8,815 nt of DNA from Oscillospiraceae bacterium. Its GTDB lineage: Bacteria > Bacillota > Clostridia > Oscillospirales > Oscillospiraceae. Location: contig JAEEUX010000093.1 of assembly GCA_016290695.1 (NCBI GenBank), positions 1-8,815 on the forward strand. Direction: 5' to 3'. Made by a program: the position numbers and the translations under genes. Positions 1 through 6,872 of this stretch are shown here, in pieces; position 1 is the stretch's first letter; every line of letters starts with the position of its first letter. Below the pieces are notes generated by a model that saw only the letters and a program-made list of their open reading frames with translations, made no database searches and was not told the DNA's origin.

Positions 1-106
1 TGTCGAAGCCGAAGTTGAAATCATCCGGCTCGATTACGCGGTAATTGGTCTTGAAATCCTCATAGGAGCTGAACTGCGTGCGCGGCAGGTATTTATCTAA
101 AAGCAT
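1..106 (-). CDS. Probable AMP-forming acyl-CoA synthetase, N-terminal fragment (runs off left edge)
   Basis: Only the first 35 codons are in the window, beginning MLLDKYLPRTQFSSY and ending in a DDFNFGFD segment at the edge. From memory of the family, this opening (a short LLDKYLP helix, then a YEDF and an FNFGxD segment) matches clostridial AMP-binding acyl-CoA ligases of the acetyl-CoA synthetase superfamily, which activate a carboxylic acid with ATP and CoA. The start is supported by an AAGGAG ribosome site six bases before the ATG, and that site overlaps the stop codon of the XRE-cupin gene, so the two are co-transcribed. Behind a 2-oxoacid:ferredoxin oxidoreductase, it could interconvert the acyl-CoA product and the free acid. 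None of the adenylation motifs lie in the visible part, so the product is a family guess; the coding call itself is solid. Confidence 0.62.
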   Translation of the reverse strand, partial: MLLDKYLPRTQFSSYEDFKTNYRVIEPDDFNFGFD

Positions 107-116
107 GGCTGGCTCC

Positions 117-665
117 TTACTCCGCTATAATCGTGATAAACGTCGCGGGAACTGTCCCTCCGCACTTCTGCCCGTGCGGATGGGTGGGGTTAAAATAGAT
201 GCAATCGCCCTTTTCGAGCGTAATCTCCTTATCGTCAAAGGTGACGATGACCGTCCCCTCGACGACGTAGTTAAACTCCTGCCCGACGTGGGAAACGAGC
301 GCGGCAGGCTCGTCCGACGGGTCGAGCGTGACGAGCAGGGGCTGCATTATCTTATGCGTATAGCGCCATGCGAGGTCCTTATAATCATAGCCCTCATAGC
401 GCTGCACAATCTTGCCCTGTCCCGCCTTTACGACGTGGAAGGTATCGAGCTTCGCGGCGCTGCCGGTGAGAATCTCAGTGAAATCCACGCCGAATTTGTT
501 CGCTATCTGAAAAATAACGCTTATGGGGATATCCTTGCCGTCGCTCTCATAGCGGGCGTAAACTGCGCGGTCTATGCCGAGCTCGTCCGCCAGCTCCTCC
601 TGCGTGTAGCCGCAGGCGTCGCGCAGGCCGGATATTCTCATGGCTATCTCCTGAACATTATCCAT
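117..665 (-). CDS. XRE-family transcriptional regulator with C-terminal cupin domain
   Basis: A 182-residue two-domain protein. Residues about 7-66 form an XRE/Cro-type helix-turn-helix (GYTQEELADELGIDRAVYARYE). Residues about 107-180 form a small cupin_2 beta-barrel, with H126-V-G-Q-E130, the Y133-V-V-E-G turn, and the second cupin motif GDCIYFNPTHPHG at 153-165. In this family the cupin is usually taken to sense a small ligand or metal while the HTH binds DNA. The ligand cannot be read from sequence. The start is preceded by GGAGG with a six-base spacer. The gene sits between the oxidoreductase gamma gene (61-bp gap) and the acyl-CoA synthetase (10-bp gap), so it is a good candidate local regulator of this operon. 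A palindromic cluster lies directly upstream of its ribosome site and could be its operator. Confidence 0.88.
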   Translation of the reverse strand: MDNVQEIAMRISGLRDACGYTQEELADELGIDRAVYARYESDGKDIPISVIFQIANKFGVDFTEILTGSAAKLDTFHVVKAGQGKIVQRYEGYDYKDLAWRYTHKIMQPLLVTLDPSDEPAALVSHVGQEFNYVVEGTVIVTFDDKEITLEKGDCIYFNPTHPHGQKCGGTVPATFITIIAE

Positions 666-676
666 TGTAATCCTCC

Positions 677-719
677 ATGCGGCAAGGCCGCATCAGCAAT
701 AACGATTATTAATGCGGCA
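677..719. repeat. Three half-site inverted/direct repeat cluster (ATGCGGC / GCCGCAT)
   Basis: In the 61-bp gap ahead of the XRE-cupin gene, ATGCGGC occurs at 677-683 and 712-718 and its reverse complement GCCGCAT at 687-693. The first pair makes a perfect 7-bp stem with a three-base loop that ends one base from the GGAGG ribosome site of the regulator gene. The middle element can alternatively pair with the third across an 18-base loop, so two mutually exclusive hairpins are possible. As DNA, the same pattern could be a multi-site operator for the XRE protein. The repeats are seen directly; either function is inference. There is no T-run, so it is not a typical intrinsic terminator. Confidence 0.6.
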
Positions 720-726
720 GCCGGGC

Positions 727-1265
727 TCAGGGCTGCTCCATGCCGAGCTTGAGCGCCTTGCGGTTGGCGTCGAGCATCGCCGCCTTGGACGCGGGGACGC
801 ACTTGGCAAGGCCCTTGTCGAGCGCTTCCTCGGAGCAGAAGCCGAGCTCCTTATAAAGTCTTCCGAGAAGGATGATGTTTGCAAGGCCGGAAAGGCCGTT
901 ATCGTCGGCAAGCTTCGTCGCGGGGACGTAAATCGCCGTGATGTCCGTGCGGTTCGTCTTTGCGGAAACCATCGTGCTGTCTATTAGCGCGACGCCGCCG
1001 GGTACGACTGTATCGATGAATTTATCAAAGGAAGGGAGGTTCATCGCAATGAGGGCGTTCGGCGTGAGCACGAGGGGCGAGCCGATGGGCTCGTCGCTGA
1101 CGCAGACGCTGCAGTTAGCCGTGCCGCCGCGCATTTCGGGGCCGTAGGACGGCAGCCAAGAGATTTCTCTGCCTTCGACGAGGCCGGCGTAGGCCGTAAC
1201 CTTTCCGGCGAAAAGGAGGCCCTGTCCGCCGAAGCCGGCGAGGACGAGATTAAGGTCGGTTCTCA

Positions 1266-1266
<1 letters not shown>
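727..1266 (-). CDS. korC: 2-oxoacid:ferredoxin oxidoreductase, gamma subunit
   Basis: A 179-residue gamma subunit (POR/KOR gamma family) of the Kor/Vor-type enzyme that oxidatively decarboxylates 2-oxoacids to acyl-CoA with ferredoxin as acceptor. The family signatures are GFGGQG at residues 11-16 and SYGPEMRGGTANC at 40-52. These regions contribute to CoA binding and subunit contacts in known enzymes. Length is normal for a stand-alone gamma subunit. Its start overlaps the stop of the upstream TPP-binding gene by one base (TAATG), with a GGGGG-type ribosome site inside that gene, which indicates translational coupling and fixed subunit ratios. The substrate (2-oxoglutarate, 2-oxoisovalerate or another) cannot be settled from this subunit. 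It corresponds to VorC in the alternative naming. Confidence 0.92.
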
Positions 1267-2024
<758 letters not shown>

Positions 2025-2025
2025 C

Positions 2026-3087
2026 TTACATGCCCTCCTTGATCTTCTTGATCTCTCCGAGAACCTCTGCCGGAGAAGGAATCATTCCGCCGGTGCGTCC
2101 GTAGAAATACGCCGGAACGGAACCGTTGAGCGCGAGGCGGATATCGTCAATCATCTGGCCCATGCTCATTTCGACGCTCAAGAACGCCTTGGCGTGAGTC
2201 GCAGCCTTTTTAATCGCGTCGTTCGGGAAGGGCCAAACGGTAATCGGGCGGATAAGGCCGACCTTGATGCCCTCCGCGCGCGCGGAAACGACTGCGCTGC
2301 GGCAAATTCTCGAGGATGCGCCGTAAGCGACGAGGACGATGTCGGCGTCGTCTACCATAAACTCCTCGCAGCGCTGCTCGTCGCGCTCGACGGCGGCGTA
2401 ACGCTCATAACGCTCGCGTACGGTCTTTTCAAGGAGATCGGGCTCAAGATAAAGGGAGTTGATGATATTGTGGAAGCGCTTTCCACCGTGGCCGGTGACG
2501 GCCCAGGGCTTGTCGGCGATCTTCACCTGGCCCGGCTCGGGCAGGACGACGGGCTCCATCATCTGGCCGAGAAGACCATCGGAGAAGAGCATGGCGGGCA
2601 TGCGGTACTTTTCGCCGAGCTCAAAGGCGAGGAACACCATATCAACCATTTCCTGAACGGTGGAGGGCGCGAGGACTATAAGCTGGAAATCGCCGTGACC
2701 GGTCGCCTTCGTAGCCTGATAGTAGTCCGCCTGAGAGGGCTGGATTCCGCCGAGACCGGGGCCGCCGCGCTGGACGTTGACAATGAGCGCGGGAAGGTCG
2801 CAGCCGGCAATATATGAGATACCCTCGGTCATGAGGCTCAGTCCGGGAGAGCTCGTGGAGGTCATCGCGCGGACGCCTGCCGCGGCAGCGCCGAGAACCA
2901 TGTTTATAGAAGCGAGCTCAGATTCCGCCTGAAGATAGGTTCCGCCTATTTTCGGCATTTTCTTCGCCATATATGCGGCAAGCTCCGTCTGCGGGGTGAT
3001 GGGATAGCCGAAGAAATGGTGGCATCCGGCGCAGATAGCGGCTTCCGCGAGGGCTTCGTTGCCCTTCATAAGAACTTTTTCAGCCAT
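2026..3087 (-). CDS. korA: 2-oxoacid:ferredoxin oxidoreductase, alpha subunit (KorA/VorB type)
   Basis: A 353-residue alpha subunit containing the pyrimidine-binding (Pyr) domain followed by a transketolase-C-like domain II (about residues 245-345, from DDADIVLVAYGASS). Hallmarks are KGNEA at 8-12, GYPITPQTE at 27-35, QAESELA at 53-59, TSTSSPG at 76-82 and QRGGPGLGG at 106-114. Together with the TPP subunit it forms the active site that converts a 2-oxoacid plus CoA to acyl-CoA, CO2 and two reduced ferredoxin equivalents. The length and motifs match, from memory, the group usually annotated as 3-methyl-2-oxobutanoate dehydrogenase subunit VorB, so a branched-chain substrate is likely but not proven. 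The gene is 20 bases downstream of the ferredoxin subunit and preceded by a purine-rich AGGAAAGGAAG ribosome site. Confidence 0.94.
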   Translation of the reverse strand: MAEKVLMKGNEALAEAAICAGCHHFFGYPITPQTELAAYMAKKMPKIGGTYLQAESELASINMVLGAAAAGVRAMTSTSSPGLSLMTEGISYIAGCDLPALIVNVQRGGPGLGGIQPSQADYYQATKATGHGDFQLIVLAPSTVQEMVDMVFLAFELGEKYRMPAMLFSDGLLGQMMEPVVLPEPGQVKIADKPWAVTGHGGKRFHNIINSLYLEPDLLEKTVRERYERYAAVERDEQRCEEFMVDDADIVLVAYGASSRICRSAVVSARAEGIKVGLIRPITVWPFPNDAIKKAATHAKAFLSVEMSMGQMIDDIRLALNGSVPAYFYGRTGGMIPSPAEVLGEIKKIKEGM

Positions 3088-3107
3088 TTTATTCTTCCTT
3101 TCCTCTC

Positions 3108-3314
3108 TTATTTCTCAACCGTAATAGCAACGTCGGGGCACATCGTGGCGCAGCAGGCGCAGCCGCTGCACTCCGTCCCCTCGATCTGTGCGGCGGGATG
3201 GTAGCCCTTGGCGTTGATATGGTCGGCGGAAAGGGCGATTATATGCTTGGGACAGGCGGCTATACAAAGCTCGCAGCCCTTGCAATATGTTTCGTTTACG
3301 GTAATTTTGGGCAT
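3108..3314 (-). CDS. korD: 2-oxoacid:ferredoxin oxidoreductase, delta (8Fe ferredoxin-like) subunit
   Basis: A 68-residue protein made of two ferredoxin [4Fe-4S] motifs: C11-x2-C14-x2-C17-x3-C21-P and C49-x2-C52-x2-C55-x3-C59-P. It is the electron-exit subunit of Kor/Vor-type enzymes, carrying electrons from the beta-subunit cluster to soluble ferredoxin. The 27 residues between the two motifs are typical of delta subunits, which have a longer middle loop than ordinary small clostridial ferredoxins. It lies 18 bases after the ATPase gene and 20 bases before the alpha gene. The ribosome site (GAGAGG) is weaker and further from the ATG than those of its neighbours, so translation may depend partly on coupling to the gene ahead. 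Confidence 0.93.
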   Translation of the reverse strand: MPKITVNETYCKGCELCIAACPKHIIALSADHINAKGYHPAAQIEGTECSGCACCATMCPDVAITVEK

Positions 3315-3332
3315 CTTACGTTCATCCTCTCT

Positions 3333-3992
3333 TTACATCCATACTGTTTTTACAATAGTTTTTATCGGGTATAGGTTTTTAACGTCTTTAAGAGCCGGAG
3401 CAAGAGCCTCCGGCGCGGTGGTAAACCTGATGGGAAGGCCGAGCTTTTGTGAGCTTTCCTCCGCGTAAGAAAGTGCGGAACGGACGGTTCCCTCCGTGGT
3501 AAGGTTCATAAGGTGGGAATTGTTTACGATTGCCTTCGCTTTGAGATGGGACGAAAACTCTATCTCGCCGAGCAGCTCGGCCGCGCCCTCCGCCTCCGCG
3601 GTTATCGGGCGGTACTTGTTGATAACGTAGAGCATGTCGTAATCCTTCTCCCGAATTTTCGCGGCAAACCGGCCCAGCGCCGTCGCGCCTACGTCGTCAC
3701 CTCCGACGTCTATTATTACATATCCGTCGGTTTCAAAGATAGAATAAATCTCAGCCGGAAGCGCCGGAGAATCGAGCGTGCTCCCTGCGTAACCGGGCGC
3801 AATCAGGTGAACCCCTGCCTTTTCCACGGTTTCCTTGTAATCGGAGGAACGGAAATAGGGGTTGACGATATCCAAATCTACAAGCGAGACCTTTTCGCCG
3901 CGCGAGGCTAAATCCAGGGCGATATTCAGGGAAAGATTCGTCTTCCCGCAGCCGTAATGCCCCGTGATGATGGTAAATTTGTTGAATTCCAT
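3333..3992 (-). CDS. MinD/ParA-like (SIMIBI) P-loop ATPase, first gene of the Kor/Vor operon
   Basis: A 219-residue single-domain nucleotide-binding protein. The Walker A loop is GHYGCGKT at residues 11-18. DLDIVNPYFRSSD at 39-51 corresponds to the second catalytic Asp region of MinD/ParA/NifH-like proteins, and IIDVGGD at 93-99 to Walker B. The signature lysine of the deviant Walker A (KGGxGKT) is replaced by His12. It opens the oxidoreductase operon, with GGAGG nine or so bases before the ATG. Relatives of the SIMIBI class help insert metal clusters, partition DNA or position proteins. A role in cofactor or cluster handling for the adjacent enzyme is attractive but purely inferred, and no metal-binding cysteine motif is visible. 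I recognise the fold class, not a specific function. Confidence 0.85.
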   Translation of the reverse strand: MEFNKFTIITGHYGCGKTNLSLNIALDLASRGEKVSLVDLDIVNPYFRSSDYKETVEKAGVHLIAPGYAGSTLDSPALPAEIYSIFETDGYVIIDVGGDDVGATALGRFAAKIREKDYDMLYVINKYRPITAEAEGAAELLGEIEFSSHLKAKAIVNNSHLMNLTTEGTVRSALSYAEESSQKLGLPIRFTTAPEALAPALKDVKNLYPIKTIVKTVWM

Positions 3993-4002
3993 GCGTCATC
4001 CC

Positions 4003-4021
4003 CTCCGCCGCTTTCGCGGAG
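4003..4021 (-). promoter_or_regulatory. Possible ribosome-site-masking hairpin ahead of the ATPase gene
   Basis: On the minus strand CTCCGC, a seven-base loop GAAAGCG, then GCGGAG form a perfect 6-bp stem. The 3' arm contains the GGAG of the ATPase ribosome site (GGAGGGG before ATG at 3992). A shorter alternative stem CCGC-GAAA-GCGG with a GNRA-type loop would leave the site open. The complementarity is seen directly; any effect on translation is inference. Confidence 0.4.
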
Positions 4022-4048
4022 CGCGGCATAAGCCGGAAGCACGAAAGC

Positions 4049-4066
4049 AGTTCACTGAGTTCACTG
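4049..4066. repeat. 9-bp tandem direct repeat in the kor 5' leader
   Basis: AGTTCACTG occurs twice in perfect tandem, followed by a degenerate third unit (ATTACTGATTG). It lies between the predicted minus-strand transcription start (near 4091) and the ATPase start codon, so it is in the untranslated leader. Directly repeated sites in this position could bind a regulator, or be a simple slippage product. No regulator can be assigned. Confidence 0.6.
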
Positions 4067-4097
4067 ATTACTGATTGCAGATTTAAGTATTTAAAGA

Positions 4098-4126
4098 ATT
4101 ATAGCATAAACTAATTCAGATTTCAA
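4098..4126 (-). promoter_or_regulatory. Sigma-A-type promoter for the ATPase-kor operon
   Basis: Reading the minus strand, TTGAAA (4126-4121) is followed by exactly 17 bases and a perfect TATAAT (4103-4098), with TG one base before the -10 (TGCTATAAT, an extended -10). The -35 matches five of six consensus bases. Transcription would begin near 4091 and give a leader of roughly 99 bases before the ATPase ATG. It is the best promoter match I found in this spacer. Confidence 0.8.
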
Positions 4127-4246
4127 TTTAAAACTTCTTGTCATTTTATGCAAAAACAGACTCTTGCAGGGCTCCTATATATAAATCTTGCGCAAAGGCT
4201 GTTTTCGGTTTGAAAATGCAGATCAAGTTAAATTCCATTACTTATA

Positions 4247-4275
4247 TTGATAATTAATAGCGGTCTGCCAATAAT
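4247..4275 (+). promoter_or_regulatory. Predicted sigma-A-type promoter for the hydCBA operon
   Basis: TTGATA (4247-4252) and AATAAT (4270-4275) are 17 bases apart and each matches five of six consensus positions. Transcription would start near 4282-4284, about 220 bases ahead of the hydC start. The surrounding sequence is AT-rich, so chance matches are easier here. No better-spaced pair was found closer to hydC. A candidate at TAGAAT (4369-4374) lacks a credible -35. Confidence 0.5.
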
Positions 4276-4487
4276 ATTTATACCTTATGTCTCAGCGTGC
4301 CGAATTATGGCCTCTTGGCTTTGAATTAATTATACAAAACGGCAATGGTTTTCGCCTTGCAAATGATGTAGAATATGCCATGGTAAAGAAGAAGGCAATC
4401 AAAATTACTGCGGCGGGCGCGCCGTGCAATTAAATCCTGCTGTAGAACCAACTCGAAATGAGCTCTGGCTCTGCGGCTTTGTATTGC

Positions 4488-4494
4488 AAGGAGG
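4488..4494 (+). promoter_or_regulatory. Ribosome binding site of hydC
   Basis: AAGGAGG with a seven-base spacer to ATG at 4502 fixes the start of the NuoE-like subunit. An in-frame GTG at 4424 would add 26 residues not expected in this family and has no ribosome site. Confidence 0.9.
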
Positions 4495-4501
4495 AAACCA
4501 A

Positions 4502-4990
4502 ATGGCTCATTTGCAGGAATCGGCCGTGCGGAAAATATCCGAGATCTGCGACAGATACAAAAACGAAAGAACTCCTTTGATAATGATTCTCAGCGATATT
4601 CAGAATGAATATGGCTACATCCCTTTGGAGGTTCAGGAAATTGTATCTGCGAAAACCGGCATTTCCGTTGCGGAAATATACGGCGTCGTGACCTTTTATT
4701 CGTTTTTCTCGCTAAAGCCGAACGGAAAATATGTTATTGGCTGCTGCCTCGGAACGGCCTGCTACGTTAAGGGCGCGCAGCAGATAATTGACAAGTTTTC
4801 CGAAATGCTCGGCATAAAGCCGGGCGAGACTACGGACGACGGCATGTTTACTATAGACGCGCTGCGCTGCATCGGCGCCTGCGCCAGTGCCCCCGCCGTT
4901 ACGATAAACGGCAAAATCTATGCCCACATGAGCGTGGACAGAGTTGCAGGTATTATAGATGAATACAGAAAGCTCGGAGGTGCTGAATGA
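4502..4990 (+). CDS. hydC: [FeFe] hydrogenase NuoE-like [2Fe-2S] subunit
   Basis: A 162-residue thioredoxin-like [2Fe-2S] protein of the NuoE/HoxE/HndA family. The four cluster ligands are visible as C82-x4-C87 (CLGTAC) and C123-x3-C127 (CIGAC), preceded by the helical N-terminal domain typical of NuoE and the GVVTFYSFF segment. In trimeric HydABC enzymes this subunit sits next to the flavin subunit and takes part in electron transfer between NAD(P)H, ferredoxin and the H-cluster. Its size is close to Thermotoga HydC. The start is chosen from the strong AAGGAGG site. Its stop overlaps the next start in ATGA, so it is translationally coupled to hydB. In other systems it is called HndA. Confidence 0.95.
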   Translation: MAHLQESAVRKISEICDRYKNERTPLIMILSDIQNEYGYIPLEVQEIVSAKTGISVAEIYGVVTFYSFFSLKPNGKYVIGCCLGTACYVKGAQQIIDKFSEMLGIKPGETTDDGMFTIDALRCIGACASAPAVTINGKIYAHMSVDRVAGIIDEYRKLGGAE

Positions 4991-6855
4991 TGATCAAAAC
5001 GCGCGAAGAGCTTGAAGCGAAAATTCAAAAATGTACTGCTGAGCTAAATTCCAAGTTCGACGGCTCCGACGGCAAGCGTTACATAATGCTCTGCGGCGGC
5101 ACGGGCTGCATAGCCTCGAACACGATGGGCATAATGGAGCGTTTTGAAGCGCTTATCGCAGAACACGGCCTCGGCGACAAAGTTGGCGTGCGTAAGGTCG
5201 GCTGCTTCGGAATGTGTTCTCAGGGACCTTTCGTAAGGATTTACCCCGAGGATACGCTCTACCGCCTCGTAAAAGTGGAGGACGTAGAAGAAATCTTCAA
5301 TTCCGACATTTTAAACGGCAAAATAGTTGACCGTCTGCTTTATGAAGACCCCGAAACGGGCAAAAAAATCGCCAAGCAGGACGAGATACCTTTTTATAAA
5401 AAGCAAAAGCGCGTCGCACTCCATGGCTGCGGCGTAATTAACCCCGAAAGCCTCGACGAAGCGCTCGGCTGCGGCGGCTATCAGGGACTTCTGAATGCCC
5501 TGAAGATGGATCCGGCGGACGTTGTGCAGCTCATTCTCGACTCCGGGCTGAGAGGAAGAGGCGGCGGCGGCTTCCCCACGGGCAGAAAGTGGAAATTTGC
5601 CTACGACCAGAAGAGCGACCAGAAATATGTCGTCTGCAACGGCGACGAGGGTGATCCCGGCGCGTTTATGGACCGTTCCGTCCTCGAGGATAACCCGCTT
5701 GCGGTCATCGAGGGCATGGTGATAGCCGGATACGCCATCGGCGCGAGCGAGGGTTATTTCTATGTCCGCGCGGAGTACCCCACGGCGGTAATGAGGCTGA
5801 GAAACGCCATAAAGCTCGCCGAGGAAACGGGGCTTTTGGGCGACAACATCCTCGGCTCCGGCTTCAGCTTCCGGGCAAACGTCCGCCTCGGCGCGGGCGC
5901 TTTCGTCTGCGGCGAGGAAACGGCGCTGCTCAATTCCATCCAGGGCCAGCGCGGTATGCCGCGTCCGCGTCCTCCCTTCCCCGCCGTCAAGGGTCTGTGG
6001 GACAAGCCGACGATAGTCAATAACGTCGAAACGCTCGCCACAGTTCCCTATATCCTGCGCGAGGGGCTCGACAAGTTCATTCAGTACGGAACCGAAAAAT
6101 CCAAGGGTACGAAGGTTTTCGCTCTCGGCGGAAAGGTAAAGAATGTCGGTCTCGTTGAGATACCCATGGGAACGACTCTGCGTGAGCTGATTTACGATAT
6201 CGGCGGCGGCATCCCGAACGGCAAGAAATTCAAGGCGATACAGACCGGCGGCCCCTCCGGCGGCTGCCTCACGGAGGAATACCTCGACGAGCCGATAGAT
6301 TTTGATAATCTTGTAGCCAAGGGCTCGATGATGGGCTCCGGCGGCGCGATAGTAATGGACGAAGACAACTGCATGGTCGACGTCGCGAAGTTCTACATGG
6401 AATTCATCTGCGACGAATCCTGCGGTAAATGCACGCCCTGCCGCATAGGCACGAAGCGTATGCTCGAGATCCTCACGAAAATCACCGAGGGCAAGGCCAC
6501 GATGAAAGATCTCGACACTCTCGAGGAGCTCGGCAAGGCCTGCAAGTCCAACTCTCTCTGCGCCCTCGGCCAGACCTCGGCAAACCCCATTATTTCCACG
6601 ATAACGCATTTCAAGGATGAATACATAGCCCATATAGTGGACAAAAAGTGTCCCGCGAAGGTATGCAAGAGCCTTATCAAGTACACGATAGACCCCGACA
6701 AGTGCAGAAAGTGCAGCCTCTGCGCGAAGCACTGCCCCGTCGGCGCGATAACGGGCGAAGTGAAGAAGACCCCGTTCGAGATAGACTCTGCAAAATGTAT
6801 AAAGTGCGGCTCCTGCATTGCTTACTGCAAGTCCGGCGCCATCACCAAGGAATAA
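4987..6855 (+). CDS. hydB: [FeFe] hydrogenase NuoF-like FMN/Fe-S flavoprotein subunit
   Basis: A 622-residue NAD(P)-binding flavoprotein, the site of pyridine-nucleotide oxidation or reduction and the proposed bifurcation site in HydABC enzymes. Residues 1-110 are a thioredoxin-like [2Fe-2S] domain (C36-x4-C41, C73-x3-C77). The NuoF core has the FMN-binding RGRGGGGFPTGRKW (189-202), NGDEGDPGAFMDR (218-230) and GAGAFVCGEE (302-311). A [4Fe-4S] site follows (C479-x2-C482-x2-C485, C525). The C-terminus is a two-cluster ferredoxin domain (C573-C576-C579-C583 and C604-C607-C610-C614). This layout and length match Thermotoga HydB. H549, C555 and C560 ahead of the ferredoxin domain could form part of a metal site. 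GGAGG lies six bases before the first of two consecutive ATGs, so the second could also initiate. Confidence 0.95.
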   Translation: MMIKTREELEAKIQKCTAELNSKFDGSDGKRYIMLCGGTGCIASNTMGIMERFEALIAEHGLGDKVGVRKVGCFGMCSQGPFVRIYPEDTLYRLVKVEDVEEIFNSDILNGKIVDRLLYEDPETGKKIAKQDEIPFYKKQKRVALHGCGVINPESLDEALGCGGYQGLLNALKMDPADVVQLILDSGLRGRGGGGFPTGRKWKFAYDQKSDQKYVVCNGDEGDPGAFMDRSVLEDNPLAVIEGMVIAGYAIGASEGYFYVRAEYPTAVMRLRNAIKLAEETGLLGDNILGSGFSFRANVRLGAGAFVCGEETALLNSIQGQRGMPRPRPPFPAVKGLWDKPTIVNNVETLATVPYILREGLDKFIQYGTEKSKGTKVFALGGKVKNVGLVEIPMGTTLRELIYDIGGGIPNGKKFKAIQTGGPSGGCLTEEYLDEPIDFDNLVAKGSMMGSGGAIVMDEDNCMVDVAKFYMEFICDESCGKCTPCRIGTKRMLEILTKITEGKATMKDLDTLEELGKACKSNSLCALGQTSANPIISTITHFKDEYIAHIVDKKCPAKVCKSLIKYTIDPDKCRKCSLCAKHCPVGAITGEVKKTPFEIDSAKCIKCGSCIAYCKSGAITKE

Positions 6856-6872
6856 TCGGGAGGAAATGAAAA

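Larger units (their letters stand above)
3993..4501. other. Divergent, AT-rich intergenic region between the kor and hyd operons
   Basis: About 509 bases with no gene I can firmly support, clearly more AT-rich than the coding DNA either side. In order it holds a possible ribosome-site hairpin (4003-4021), a 9-bp tandem repeat (4049-4066), a strong minus-strand promoter (4098-4126), a plus-strand promoter (4247-4275), an unsupported 48-codon open frame (4287-4433), and leader segments complementary to the hydC ribosome-site region. No known riboswitch, T-box or tRNA was recognised. Confidence 0.8.

Noticed and set aside
78..752. 224-codon plus-strand open frame across the XRE-cupin gene
   Set aside because: The minus strand here encodes a clear HTH-cupin protein with a GGAGG site. 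The plus frame runs across gene boundaries and has no family features.
2194..2817. 207-codon plus-strand open frame opposite korA
   Set aside because: Shadow of the alpha subunit gene, whose Pyr-domain motifs are intact on the minus strand.
4188..4195. TTGCGCAA palindrome
   Set aside because: An isolated 8-bp palindrome without extension of the arms; expected by chance at this scale.
4320..4338. Rex-like redox operator (TTTGAATTAATTATACAAA)
   Set aside because: It is a partial palindrome with TTTG/CAAA ends, but it lacks the TTGTTA/TAACAA core of Rex sites and has mismatches in each arm. In an AT-rich spacer this is weak.
4424..4501. GTG-initiated N-terminal extension of hydC
   Set aside because: The extra 26 residues have no family counterpart and no ribosome site, while ATG at 4502 has an excellent AAGGAGG.
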